A stretch of 64,000 nucleotides of DNA from Desulfomonilia bacterium (GTDB lineage Bacteria; Desulfobacterota; Desulfomonilia; UBA1062). The stretch spans positions 62,001 to 126,000 of the forward strand of contig DATCTV010000060.1 in assembly GCA_036567785.1 (NCBI GenBank). Reading direction: 5' to 3'. Made by a program: the position numbers and the translations under genes. Within the stretch, counting starts at the first letter, position 1. Each line of letters begins with the position of its first letter. Shown piece after piece: positions 46,305 through 55,674 of this stretch. A model generated the notes under the pieces. The model did no database searches. It was not told the origin of the DNA and worked only from the letters and a program-made list of their open reading frames with translations.

Positions 46305-46883
46305 TTAACAAAGTCCGTTTATAAAATAACCGGCAACTTCTATCGCCACATCACGGACATCAAATCTTTTTCTTTTGGATGTAACAAGATATGTGGACAA
46401 TTCATCGAGCGAACCATATATCGCCCTTGATGCGATTTCAGGTTTAATATCTTTTCTGAATACCCCTCGCTGCTGTCCATCGATAATTATCTCTGCAACT
46501 ATATTAAGATAAGCAAGAAAATGCTTATTTTTGTACTCTCTCATGAATTTGTTCGATTGTTTCAGTTCAACCTGGATAACCTCGGCCAGTGGTCTGTCCG
46601 ATTCGACCATTCCCAGGTGTGTTTCGAAAAACCTGATTATCTTTTGCCGGGGATCATCGATCCCTTCAAGCTCGTTTCTTACAAGTTTTATTATTCTTGT
46701 GAGCTCTTCTTCAAAAAGAGATATGAGGATATCATCTTTGTTTTTAAAATATAAATATATGGTGCCGTCTGCTACGTGGGCTTCTCTTGCTATTTCCGAA
46801 ACTTTAGAATTATAAAATCCTTCTTTAGCAAAAACCTGCTTGGCGGCATTCAATATTGTTCTGTATTTTTCTTCACCTCTCAT
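46305..46883 (-). CDS. TetR-family regulator (FadR-like)
   Basis: About 192 residues. The N-terminal HTH reads VSEIAREAHVADGTIYLYFKNK, the remainder is a helical ligand domain like the acyl-CoA-responsive FadR of Bacillus and relatives. The start at 46883 has GAAGGGA; the open frame to 46955 runs into the acs terminator and is unlikely to be translated. Position between acs and the beta-oxidation fusion suggests that it controls them. Confidence 0.88.
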   Translation of the reverse strand: MRGEEKYRTILNAAKQVFAKEGFYNSKVSEIAREAHVADGTIYLYFKNKDDILISLFEEELTRIIKLVRNELEGIDDPRQKIIRFFETHLGMVESDRPLAEVIQVELKQSNKFMREYKNKHFLAYLNIVAEIIIDGQQRGVFRKDIKPEIASRAIYGSLDELSTYLVTSKRKRFDVRDVAIEVAGYFINGLC

Positions 46884-46945
46884 ACAGATCCCTTCACCCT
46901 GTGCAGAAAATATCGGTAAAATTTCAGAACAGCTAATTTCTAAAT

Positions 46946-46968
46946 CCGGGGGCATGAAATGCCCCCGG
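46946..46968 (-). terminator. Hairpin terminator after acs
   Basis: CCGGGGGCAT, loop GAA, ATGCCCCCGG: a perfect ten-pair stem just past the acs stop. The following T-run is weak (ATTTAG), so it may terminate partly or need Rho. Confidence 0.6.
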
Positions 46969-46984
46969 CTCCAAAAGTTAAATA

Positions 46985-48955
46985 TTAGTCAAGCTTCTTT
47001 CTTTCGTCGACCAGAATATTTACAACATTCGGATCAGCGAGTGTTGATGTATCGCCAAAATCACTGAAGTCAGCGGCTGCAACCTTCTTGAGAACACGGC
47101 GCATGATTTTGCCTGAACGTGTCTTTGGAAGGCCGTCCGCCCAAAGGATTTTATCTGGAGTGGCGATAGGTCCGATCTCTTTACGTACGTGATTGATAAG
47201 CTCTTTCTTGAGGTCCTCGGACTTTTCCACGCCGGTATTCAACGTAACATAAGCAAAGATACCTTGTCCTTTGATATCGTGAGGGAACCCGACAACTGCT
47301 GCTTCTGCAACCTTCGGATGAGAAACAAGGGCGCTTTCGACCTCTGCCGTACCCATTCTGTGACCGGATACGTTTATAACGTCGTCAACACGGCCTGTAA
47401 TCTTGTAATAACCGAGGTCGTCTCTCTCTGAACCGTCGCCTGTAAAATATTTGCCGGGGAACTGAATGAAATATGTATCTTCAAAACGCTTGGGATCTCC
47501 CCATACCCCCCTCATCATTCCGGGCCACGGTCTCTTGATGCAGAGATTGCCTCTTCCTACACCTTCGATTTCCTTGCCGTCGTCATCAACAATACAAGGT
47601 TCGACGCCAAAGAAAGGAACCGTTGCCTTTGCAGGTTTAATATCGATTGCACCTGGCAACGGAGTAATCAGAATTCCGCCTGTTTCGGTCTGCCACCATG
47701 TATCAACTATTGTGCACTCGCTTCTTCCGATCTTCTCATAATACCATCTCCAGGCTTCAGGGTTCAGAGGCTCTCCAACCGAGCCGAGAATTCTGATTGA
47801 TGTGATGTCGTGCATATCAACCCACTTGTCGCCTTCTTTTGCAATTGCGCGGATTGCGGTAGGTGCTGTATAGAATATGTCAACTTTATACTTTTCAACT
47901 ACAGCCCAGAACCTGTCATAACCTGGATAACTTGGAACACCTTCGAACATGATGGATGTAGCTGCGTTCGAGAGAGGCCCATAAACAATATAAGTATGAC
48001 CAGTTACCCAGCCGATGTCAGCCGTGCACCAGTAAATGTCTTCGTCATGATAATCAAATATATACTGCTGCGTCACTGATGCATACAGAAGATATCCGCC
48101 TGTCGTATGCACAACACCTTTGGGCTTCCCTGTTGAGCCTGATGTGTAAAGAATGAACAGAGGATCTTCCGCATTCATTCTTTCTGGTTCGCAGTAAGGT
48201 GCTGCATCCTTCATGAGATCATCATACCAGAGGTCACGGCCATCTTTCCAAGCGCATTTAATCTGGTCGCCTGTTCTCTTGACAACTATCATTTTCTCTA
48301 TAGACGGGCACTGCTCAACCGCCTTGTCAGCATTGTCTTTTTGCGGAACAGCTTTTGCGCCGCGGAATGTACCGTCGCATGTGATAAGGACTTTTGAGTC
48401 GCTGTCCACTATTCTATCGCGAAGGGCATCTGCAGAGAATCCACCGAAAACTATGCAATGGATAGCACCTATCCTTGTGCAGGCTAACATTGTGATTGCA
48501 AGTTCGGGAATCATTGGAAGATATATTGTTACACGGTCGCCCTTCTTAACACCAAGCTGCTTAAGAACATTTGCGGCCTTGTTTACTTCGCGGTACATAT
48601 CCATATAACTTAAAGTTTTGCATTCAGAAGGATCGTTTCCTTCCCAGATTATAGCTGCTTTATTCTTCTTTCCGTTTTTGATATGGCGGTCGAGGCAGTT
48701 ATAGCTGACATTGAGCTCCCCGTCTTCGAACCATTTAACACTTACAGGTGAAGTGAATGACCAGTTCCAAACCTTTGTCGGCTTTTTGAACCAGTCGAGC
48801 CTCTCGGCCTGTTTTGCCCAGAATTTTTCCGGATTTTCGATTGAATCCTTGTACATTGCCTCATACTCTGCCTTACTCTTGATGTAGGCCTTTTCCCTGA
48901 CCTTGGGAGGAACCGGGAAAATCTTTTCGTACATGCTCATGGTATCTTCTGCCAT
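46985..48955 (-). CDS. acs: Acetyl-CoA synthetase (AMP-forming)
   Basis: Activates acetate with ATP and CoA. 656 residues, full length. Adenylation P-loop [20 protein letters not shown], the hinge [17 protein letters not shown], and the catalytic Lys in [16 protein letters not shown] seven bases before the ATG and a well-formed promoter upstream. In this setting it could run acetate assimilation. Confidence 0.97.
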   Translation of the reverse strand: MAEDTMSMYEKIFPVPPKVREKAYIKSKAEYEAMYKDSIENPEKFWAKQAERLDWFKKPTKVWNWSFTSPVSVKWFEDGELNVSYNCLDRHIKNGKKNKAAIIWEGNDPSECKTLSYMDMYREVNKAANVLKQLGVKKGDRVTIYLPMIPELAITMLACTRIGAIHCIVFGGFSADALRDRIVDSDSKVLITCDGTFRGAKAVPQKDNADKAVEQCPSIEKMIVVKRTGDQIKCAWKDGRDLWYDDLMKDAAPYCEPERMNAEDPLFILYTSGSTGKPKGVVHTTGGYLLYASVTQQYIFDYHDEDIYWCTADIGWVTGHTYIVYGPLSNAATSIMFEGVPSYPGYDRFWAVVEKYKVDIFYTAPTAIRAIAKEGDKWVDMHDITSIRILGSVGEPLNPEAWRWYYEKIGRSECTIVDTWWQTETGGILITPLPGAIDIKPAKATVPFFGVEPCIVDDDGKEIEGVGRGNLCIKRPWPGMMRGVWGDPKRFEDTYFIQFPGKYFTGDGSERDDLGYYKITGRVDDVINVSGHRMGTAEVESALVSHPKVAEAAVVGFPHDIKGQGIFAYVTLNTGVEKSEDLKKELINHVRKEIGPIATPDKILWADGLPKTRSGKIMRRVLKKVAAADFSDFGDTSTLADPNVVNILVDERKKLD

Positions 48956-48998
48956 AAAATTGCCTCCTTAATTATTGGTTTTATTCGCAACGTGCCAT

Positions 48999-49027
48999 CA
49001 TATAACCGAATGCGACAAGCAGGTCAA
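48999..49027 (-). promoter_or_regulatory. Sigma-70-type promoter of acs
   Basis: On the minus strand TTGACC, a 17-base spacer and TATATG. Transcription would start about 50 bases before the acs ATG. Confidence 0.6.
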
Positions 49028-49033
49028 GGAAAA

Positions 49034-49049
49034 ATGAATCGTCATTCAT
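49034..49049. promoter_or_regulatory. Inverted repeat, candidate operator
   Basis: ATGAAT, CGTC, ATTCAT, seven bases upstream of the acs -35. It resembles a shortened form of the Bacillus FadR box (half-sites TGAAT and ATTCA), and a FadR-like TetR gene is adjacent. Only one copy found. Confidence 0.35.
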
Positions 49050-49123
49050 ATACATCTTTTATGATTATCAGATTTAACAAAAATGACAGCAAATGCCATT
49101 TTTATAATCAACATTCAAATGTT

Positions 49124-49151
49124 TTGTTAAAATAATAGGATATGTTATAAT
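49124..49151 (+). promoter_or_regulatory. Promoter of the secreted-protein gene
   Basis: TTGTTA, 16-base spacer, consensus TATAAT, 31 bases before the ATG at 49183. The rest of the 227-base gap holds the divergent acs promoter. Confidence 0.5.
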
Positions 49152-49182
49152 AAGTTTAATAATTAGAAATTGGGGGAAAATC

Positions 49183-50541
49183 ATGAAAAAATTATTCGTC
49201 CTGATGATTTCATTAGGAGTTTTATTCTGCATTACATCTCAATTATCTGCAATGGCTATCGACACCCAGATAAATGGTCCGGATGAATTAAAAAACCAGA
49301 AAGACGCCATAAACAAGACAGTTGAAACAAGGTGTCTTGCAAACGGTATTGATATTGGAAAATTTAATAATCTCAGTATCCATATAAACAAGCTTGGAGA
49401 TGTGTATTCATTCGATGCCATTCTTGACAGCGCTCCCCCGAAAGCTTTTCATAAAGATATGAAATCTTTTAATGATTTGACATCAACAATTAATGAAATG
49501 ATTGCTTCACTTTTCTCTGTCCAACCCCCTTCAACACCTGTGGCTCCCATGGCAAAAATAAAAGATACCAGACTGAATTTTAAAGCAACATCGATTGTTA
49601 TCTTTAATCACAATATTTATGTATCCGGAGGCAATACTATTTATCTTATAAATGATGGAAATGCTACCCCATGGTGGTCATATAAAGGACCGGGCCCGAT
49701 TTTTCGCATGTGGCCCTATAAGGATACAATCATTGCCCTGATCAGGTACAATGGCGGTTATAATACTGATGTGTTCGTAACCCATCAAATAAAAGACGGA
49801 GTTACCATAAACACCTGGACAGGCGTTGTGGTACCCCTTGGAAATGGTCTGGCCAAGGCAGATATAACCATGCCTCCTGATTTATCACAGGAAATCAACA
49901 GGTGGTCATCAACAAAGGCTGTTGACGGAGATCCTGACCTTCTGCCTGCATCAATGGATCCTCTGGCCTCCACAAGGGCAGACATCATGCCCTGGAGCAG
50001 TGGAAATGAAATCATAACATTCTCAAAATCCAACGGAAAGCTGCTTGTTTTCAGCAAAGACATGAAAAATCCCAAAGAGTCTTCAAAAAGCTGGTGGGAA
50101 AAAACCAAAGGGGCTTTCACTCTCTCGGATGTTGACAAGAAAGCTCTCTGGGCATCAGATACACAATTCTCAAGGCTGCCTTTGTATCTGGAACAGATAT
50201 ACATAGAAAAGAAATCAAGTACCTCAGAAGACGCTGAATCCAGAGAGCAGGAAGTGGATTACTTTTTAGCCCCCCGCATTATCGCAGATTCAAATTGCAT
50301 GTTAACAATTGATAACAATCAGGGGCTCTGGGGCGTGCTCGACAAAGTGACCTCATACAAATCATGCCAGATAAGGGTTTATACCTGGAATGTCAATGAT
50401 TTCACAGAAACCATTCCTTTGAAATCAACATTGGGCTACTGTGTGGATATTGCCGTAGATGGAGACAAGATTCTAGCGCTGATAGTTACAGACGAAGGGA
50501 CACTTATCAGAACCGTCGGCCTTAAGGATAATGTTATATAG
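49183..50541 (+). CDS. Exported protein of unknown function
   Basis: 452 residues with a signal peptide (KKLFVLMISLGVLFCI, cleavage near SAMA). Beyond residue 130 the chain is beta-rich with spaced Trp/Tyr/Gly strands (SIVIFNHNIYVSGG, NTIYLIND, FRMWPYKDTIIALI), as in a beta-propeller, but no family is recognised. GGGGG precedes the ATG. The 3' end overlaps the opposing miniprotein gene by eight bases. Confidence 0.7.
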   Translation: MKKLFVLMISLGVLFCITSQLSAMAIDTQINGPDELKNQKDAINKTVETRCLANGIDIGKFNNLSIHINKLGDVYSFDAILDSAPPKAFHKDMKSFNDLTSTINEMIASLFSVQPPSTPVAPMAKIKDTRLNFKATSIVIFNHNIYVSGGNTIYLINDGNATPWWSYKGPGPIFRMWPYKDTIIALIRYNGGYNTDVFVTHQIKDGVTINTWTGVVVPLGNGLAKADITMPPDLSQEINRWSSTKAVDGDPDLLPASMDPLASTRADIMPWSSGNEIITFSKSNGKLLVFSKDMKNPKESSKSWWEKTKGAFTLSDVDKKALWASDTQFSRLPLYLEQIYIEKKSSTSEDAESREQEVDYFLAPRIIADSNCMLTIDNNQGLWGVLDKVTSYKSCQIRVYTWNVNDFTETIPLKSTLGYCVDIAVDGDKILALIVTDEGTLIRTVGLKDNVI

Positions 50542-50722
50542 GCCAGAGGCCTCTTTTAGGCTTCTTCTCTTCCTTTTTGGGCTGTATAACCGGTTCTTCC
50601 ACAACTTTTATGGTGATATCTCTGCTGAAATCGGGGCAGTTAACACCGCCTGACGATTTGAATTTCTTGTTGCAATCCCCTCTCCATGCACATACCGGAC
50701 ATAATAGTCTATCTCTGCTCAT
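50534..50722 (-). CDS. Four-cysteine miniprotein
   Basis: 62 residues. LLCPVCAWRGDC then GVNCPDFSRD gives four Cys (8, 11, 17, 29), followed by a Lys/Glu/Pro-rich tail. This spacing suggests a zinc or Fe-S knot. I recall similar short proteins in Deltaproteobacteria but cannot cite a family. ATG start; stands alone on the minus strand. Confidence 0.6.
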   Translation of the reverse strand: MSRDRLLCPVCAWRGDCNKKFKSSGGVNCPDFSRDITIKVVEEPVIQPKKEEKKPKRGLWPI

Positions 50723-50796
50723 GGAGCTAAAATAGTTTTATAAATTTCTATTGTCAAGAACTGAAAGTCTATCTTCATAATTTTTCAGCTGTAATT

Positions 50797-51930
50797 TTAC
50801 AGCAGATCCTCATCAAGAAGAATTTGGTAAACATGCCTGCCAATTGCCAGACACGATGTCAGACCGGGAGATTCAATTCCAATCAGATTAATAAGACCGG
50901 GAAGATTTCTGTCTTTCTCATGCCTGATAATGAAATCCTTCGCTTTCTCTCCTTCTGTCTGTATCTTTGGTCTTATGCCTGCCGTATCTGGTGTCAGGTC
51001 ATCCTCTTCGATAAAAGGCAAAAAATCTTTAACGCCAAGATAGAATTCTTTCTTATGAGAAGGGTCAACATCATAATCCAATGCATCAACATAAAATGCA
51101 TTCGGTCCAAGACGGGCTTCTCCGGCAATATCTTTAGTTGTATGAATGCCAAGACCCCTCAAATCTTTATCAGGACTCGGGTAGATAAGTCCGTTAATAA
51201 GTCGTGCCTTGCTTCTTTTCAGCCTGAAATATTCACCCTTAACCTTGTGAATTCTATAGCCTGATATATCAATATCAATCCCTGCCATGCGTGCAACTTC
51301 ATCAGCTCCCAGTCCGGCGGCATTAATGACAATCCTTGATCTGAAAGAATATTCAGTGCATGAATCTTTCACCGTACATGTATATCCTTCATTCGATAGC
51401 TCAAGAGAAGTCAATTCGGTCTTGTAGATTAATCCGACGGAATTGTTTGAAGCCAGCGCCTCGACAATCTTAATAAAAGAGTGAGAATCTATAATACCTG
51501 AGTCAGGAGAATATAATGCGCTGATACCCCTCACATTAGGTTCAATAATTTTCAATCCCTTTTCATCAATCAGGCTTAATCTTTCAACCCCGTTTCTTAT
51601 ACCCTGCTTATGAAGGGTCTCGATTGCATCTGCGCCTGAACCATCGGTTGATATAATCAGCTTTCCAACCTTCAATGCAGGCACTTCGTATTTATTGCAG
51701 AATTCATAAAGAAGTTTTGCTCCCTCAACACAAAGTTTTGTTTTGAGAAAGTCCTCAGGATAATATATGCCCGCATGTATCACCTCGCTGCTCCGTGAAC
51801 TGACACCTCTGCCCGGACCCGGCTCCTTTTCAATTACAACTATGCTGAAGTCCTTTCTCAATGAGAGCGACAAAGCGATACTGAGTCCGGTAACTCCTGC
51901 ACCTATGATTGCTATATCGACATCATACAT
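50797..51930 (-). CDS. FAD-dependent oxidoreductase, L-2-hydroxyglutarate dehydrogenase type
   Basis: 377 residues, DAO superfamily. FAD motif AIIGAGVTGLSIALSL near residue 8 and SSRSSEVIHAGIYYP, the mark of the LhgO/YgaF group; C-terminal GIESPGLTSCLAIGRHV. Family members oxidise L-2-hydroxyglutarate or related 2-hydroxy acids to quinones or ETF. It ends or begins an operon with priA 18 bases upstream. Confidence 0.87.
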   Translation of the reverse strand: MYDVDIAIIGAGVTGLSIALSLSLRKDFSIVVIEKEPGPGRGVSSRSSEVIHAGIYYPEDFLKTKLCVEGAKLLYEFCNKYEVPALKVGKLIISTDGSGADAIETLHKQGIRNGVERLSLIDEKGLKIIEPNVRGISALYSPDSGIIDSHSFIKIVEALASNNSVGLIYKTELTSLELSNEGYTCTVKDSCTEYSFRSRIVINAAGLGADEVARMAGIDIDISGYRIHKVKGEYFRLKRSKARLINGLIYPSPDKDLRGLGIHTTKDIAGEARLGPNAFYVDALDYDVDPSHKKEFYLGVKDFLPFIEEDDLTPDTAGIRPKIQTEGEKAKDFIIRHEKDRNLPGLINLIGIESPGLTSCLAIGRHVYQILLDEDLL

Positions 51931-51948
51931 ATCTTTTTGTACCGGTTA

Positions 51949-53904
51949 TCAGAGCATATCATAAGGGTCTACATCAATCTTTACCTTAAGGGATGAAGGG
52001 AATTTCATCTTTCCAAGACTATCAAGACATGAATGCAGTCTGCTTCTGTTCCCTGATAATAAAATAAGGTTCCAGCGGTAAGAATTCCTGAGCAGTTCTA
52101 TCGGGGCAGGCGAAGGCCCCAGAATATTAACCCCACTTTCTTTGAGCTTTTTCGATGTCTTCTTTGCGTGTTCTTCTGATTCATTTTCCTTTGGCGAAGA
52201 AAAAATACATCTTGCCATATATGCAAAAGGCGGGAACCCTGTCTTTCTTCTGATCTCTGTTTCTGAAGAGATCATCGATAAATAGTCATGTCCGGATATG
52301 AAACCCATGATCTGGTGTTCGGGTATCAGCGTCTGAAGAATCACCTTTGTGTCAGGTCTTGTCCTACCTGCCCTGCCGGCAACCTGAACGACCTGCTGAA
52401 AGGTTCTCTCCGCCGCCCTGAAATCAGGCATATGAAGTAACTGTTCGGCATGTATTATTCCGACAAGAGTCAGCCCGGGAAAATCATGACCTTTTGAAAT
52501 CATCTGAGTCCCGATGATGATATCAACTTCTCTTTCCGCTATTGCCTTCAAGGCTCTGTTTAGCCTTAAGGGCGTATCTATCTTATCAGAATCCATCTGA
52601 AGCAGTCTTGCCTCCGGAATAAGGTTTTGTATTTCTTCAATAACTCTTTCCACACCCAGCCCCACATGTTTCATCTCGATGCATCCGCAACCGGGGCATA
52701 TCTCGGGCACGGCCTGCGTATGCCCGCAATAATGGCACACCGCAAGCTGTCTGGCTTTATGATAAGTAAGTCCTCTTGAGCATCTTCTGCATTCGAGGAT
52801 CTCACCGCATCCGGGGCAGATCATCACCGAAGAAAACCCGCGCCTGTTCAGGAAAAGGAGCGTCTGCTGATTCTTATCAAGGGTTCCCCTGACAGCATCA
52901 ACGAGTTCCCGGGAAAGAACCTCGCTCCGTCCCCGCATATCGATTATGGATATCTCTGGAAGCGAAGCTCTTCCGGTTCTTTCCGTCATTGTAATAAGCG
53001 TATGATCGGTCCTCTTTGCCCTTTCGTATGTCTCGAGACTCGGTGTTGCCGAACCGAGTATGACTACTGCATCGGCCTTGCTGGCCCTCATGATGGCAAG
53101 GTCCCTGGCATTGTAGGTGACCCCGTCTGATTGCTTGTAGCTCTGGTCATGCTCTTCGTCTATGATAATCAGACCGACATCCGTTAAGGGCGCAAATATT
53201 GCCGATCTCGTTCCTATTACGAATCTGGACTTTCCGGAGGTGACTTTGACAAATTCCCTTGACCTGTCATTAGGGCTAAGTCCTGAATGAAATATTGCCG
53301 ATTCAAATGGTATCCTGCTGTTTATCCGCATGACGGTCTGAGGGGTAAGGGCTATTTCAGGAACCATGTAAATAACCGAACCGCCCAGTGAAAGGGTTTT
53401 TATTGCTGCCTCGATGTATACCTCGGTTTTTCCTGAACCCGTCACGCCATGAAGCACTGCAACATGAAACCGTTTTTTCTCAATCAGGTGACCAATTGTT
53501 TTGATCGCATGCGCCTGCTCTCTTGTGTGCTCCGGAGGGTTTTCGATATTGCGGTTATGGCCGGCCCTGCCGGCGGATATCTTTTTTAAATCCATGCCTT
53601 TCCTTACAAGAGGAGGGAAAGCTAGCTGCATAGTGGCGCCAATCGAGGCATGATAATATTTCGAAGTCCAGGCAAGCAGATCTATTATATCTTCCGGTAT
53701 AATAGGAGCAGGATCAAGCGATTCGATAACATCCTTCAATCCCTCTTTCTCCTCATTGGTTATTTCAACAACGAGCCCTGTTTTAATGGAATTTCTCAGA
53801 GGTACCTTGACCCTCATGCCTCTGGACAGATGAAAGTCCGGAGGAATTTTGTATGACAGGACTTTCGGCATACCTGAGAAAACTACGACCTCTGCGACTT
53901 TCAT
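51949..53904 (-). CDS. priA: Primosomal protein N' (PriA helicase)
   Basis: Restarts stalled replication forks; 3'-5' superfamily 2 helicase. 651 residues. N-terminal DNA-binding part MKVAEVVVFSGMP, Walker A GVTGSGKTEVY, Walker B IIDEEHDQSYK, FLNRRGFS, eight zinc-binding Cys in four CxxC pairs between residues about 365 and 410 (one is CPGCGEILECRRC), and the RAGR motif in VAGRAGR. Slightly shorter than the E. coli protein, complete. Confidence 0.96.
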   Translation of the reverse strand: MKVAEVVVFSGMPKVLSYKIPPDFHLSRGMRVKVPLRNSIKTGLVVEITNEEKEGLKDVIESLDPAPIIPEDIIDLLAWTSKYYHASIGATMQLAFPPLVRKGMDLKKISAGRAGHNRNIENPPEHTREQAHAIKTIGHLIEKKRFHVAVLHGVTGSGKTEVYIEAAIKTLSLGGSVIYMVPEIALTPQTVMRINSRIPFESAIFHSGLSPNDRSREFVKVTSGKSRFVIGTRSAIFAPLTDVGLIIIDEEHDQSYKQSDGVTYNARDLAIMRASKADAVVILGSATPSLETYERAKRTDHTLITMTERTGRASLPEISIIDMRGRSEVLSRELVDAVRGTLDKNQQTLLFLNRRGFSSVMICPGCGEILECRRCSRGLTYHKARQLAVCHYCGHTQAVPEICPGCGCIEMKHVGLGVERVIEEIQNLIPEARLLQMDSDKIDTPLRLNRALKAIAEREVDIIIGTQMISKGHDFPGLTLVGIIHAEQLLHMPDFRAAERTFQQVVQVAGRAGRTRPDTKVILQTLIPEHQIMGFISGHDYLSMISSETEIRRKTGFPPFAYMARCIFSSPKENESEEHAKKTSKKLKESGVNILGPSPAPIELLRNSYRWNLILLSGNRSRLHSCLDSLGKMKFPSSLKVKIDVDPYDML

Positions 53905-53991
53905 AATATATAAGTATCATTACAATGAATGGCTTGACTACCTTTGTTTTTCCCATTTATACTTGCAGTGTTCGGGCAGGAGGAAAATTCC

Positions 53992-54642
53992 TTGAAATTA
54001 AATATAAATGACATCCTACAGGATCTGAGGGACAGCAACCCGGAAATCAAAAGGATGGCTGCAAAAGCTCTGGCGCAGCACGGCGATTCGTCACAGAATC
54101 TTATAATAGAGGCCCTGGAAACAGCTGACAGAGATACTGCAACCATAATATACGACACCCTTTTCGATTCCCCGGGTAATTTTACAAAAGTGTTTTATAA
54201 AGGCACAAAAGAAAGAGATCCCCACATCCGCTCCCAATCAATCAGATATCTTTTCAGAAACGGCTCGTTCAAACCGAGTGAAGGAATTGACTGGCTGAAT
54301 GACCGGGATCCCTATGTAAGGAGAAGGGTGATAAGTTATCTTTCATGGATGAATGACAGATCGAGCCTTAGTACGATAATGCACATCGCCGTCAGGGATG
54401 CGGATCCGAAAGTCAGAAAAGACGCACTGAAACTCGCCAGCGTATGGGGAAGAAAAAATGATGCGGGGAATCTCATTGATGCATTAAAGGATAAAGATAC
54501 CGAAGTAAAAATCCAGGCGATCTGCACTCTCAAGAAAATTACCGGCGAAGACTTCGGCAACCCGACAGGAGCTAGTGAAGATGAGCTTTCCTGGATTGTA
54601 GCAAAATGGCAGAGCTGGTGGAAAATTGTCAAGGATGCATAA
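53992..54642 (+). CDS. HEAT-repeat protein
   Basis: 216 residues of paired helices: LQDLRDSNPEIKRMAAKALAQHG, RDPHIRSQSIRYLF, RDADPKVRKDALKLA, KDKDTEVKIQAICTLK, each with the Asp/Pro/Arg signature of HEAT or PBS-lyase repeats (about six). The frame opens at 53944, but the TTG at 53992 follows a perfect AGGAGG and begins right at the first repeat. Its stop overlaps the ParA start (TAATG). No enzyme residues; a protein-binding scaffold. Confidence 0.82.
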   Translation: MKLNINDILQDLRDSNPEIKRMAAKALAQHGDSSQNLIIEALETADRDTATIIYDTLFDSPGNFTKVFYKGTKERDPHIRSQSIRYLFRNGSFKPSEGIDWLNDRDPYVRRRVISYLSWMNDRSSLSTIMHIAVRDADPKVRKDALKLASVWGRKNDAGNLIDALKDKDTEVKIQAICTLKKITGEDFGNPTGASEDELSWIVAKWQSWWKIVKDA

Positions 54643-55601
54643 TGGATCAGCCTAAATACACGGCAAAGGAATTTGCCACACTAATCGGAATATCAAAATC
54701 ACATCTTACGAAATTGGAGTCGGAAGGCAGGTTTCCGGAACCTCAAATAATTGACGGGGTCCGTTATTACTGTCCGCATGAAATCCCCAATTATCTTGAA
54801 AAGTTGAAGAAAGGCCCTCTAGTCAAAACAAAAAGAAGGCAGATTTTTCTGAACTTCAAGGGAGGCACGGGAAAAACAACACTCTCAGCCTTTTATGCAT
54901 TCAGACTTGCACAGCTGGGCATAAAGGTCCTTCTGATAGACCTCGACCCTCAGGGCCACCTCACACAATGCCTTGGCATTTCTCATGATAATTTCGAGGC
55001 CACACTCTATAATGTGCTGATTGAACGCATGGACATAAAGGATGTAATAATCGACACGCCCATGCCCAACCTCAAGCTCATTCCGGCAAGCCTTGACCTT
55101 TCACCTGTTGAACTGGCGCTTACATCGATGAACGCCCGTGAACTGCGGTTAAAAAAAAGCCTGGCTTCGATTCAAAATCAGTATGATGTCATAGTAATGG
55201 ATGCATCCCCTTCAATCGGCCTTTTAAACCTTAACGGCATTCTGGCAAGCACGGAACTTTTCGTTCCTGTTCTTGCAGATTTTCTTTCTTATCACGGGCT
55301 CAAGATTCTATTCGAGACCCTTTCCGGGATAGAGGAAGATTTTGACTTTATCCTGGACAATATCCATATAATCATTAATCATTTCAATGCGGCGTTAAAC
55401 ATCTGCCAGAGGGCGAAAGAGGCCCTTCAGGAGCATTACAGCGACTACCTTCTTGAGACAATCATCAGACAGGATACGAAAATGGCCGAGGCGGCAAGTA
55501 TGGGACTTCCCATACATCTGTACACGTCAAAAGGCAGGGGGTCATACGACATCGATTCTTTTATTAAAGAAATTTACCCTGATCTGCCGATTGTCTTTTG
55601 A
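54642..55601 (+). CDS. ParA/MinD-type ATPase with N-terminal HTH
   Basis: 319 residues. Residues 5-58 form a MerR/HTH-17-like module (YTAKEFATLIGISKSHLTKLE, VRYYCPHEI). The deviant Walker A is KGGTGKT (73-79), the A' motif IDLDPQGH, Walker B VIVMDAS. Such ATPases form ATP-dependent dimers on DNA and position plasmids, chromosomes or protein cargo. No ParB gene is adjacent; instead HEAT and coiled-coil genes flank it. Overlap with the HEAT gene indicates translational coupling. Confidence 0.9.
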   Translation: MDQPKYTAKEFATLIGISKSHLTKLESEGRFPEPQIIDGVRYYCPHEIPNYLEKLKKGPLVKTKRRQIFLNFKGGTGKTTLSAFYAFRLAQLGIKVLLIDLDPQGHLTQCLGISHDNFEATLYNVLIERMDIKDVIIDTPMPNLKLIPASLDLSPVELALTSMNARELRLKKSLASIQNQYDVIVMDASPSIGLLNLNGILASTELFVPVLADFLSYHGLKILFETLSGIEEDFDFILDNIHIIINHFNAALNICQRAKEALQEHYSDYLLETIIRQDTKMAEAASMGLPIHLYTSKGRGSYDIDSFIKEIYPDLPIVF

Positions 55602-55674
55602 TAATTAGGATATTATAATAATTTGATACAAAAAATATTCATGGTTACATAATCTAAAGAGAAGGGAGCAAATT

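Noticed and set aside
50540-50556. AGGCC-AGA-GGCCT hairpin between convergent genes
   Set aside because: Five pairs and a four-T tail are suggestive, but it lies inside the miniprotein gene and is too short to support as a terminator.
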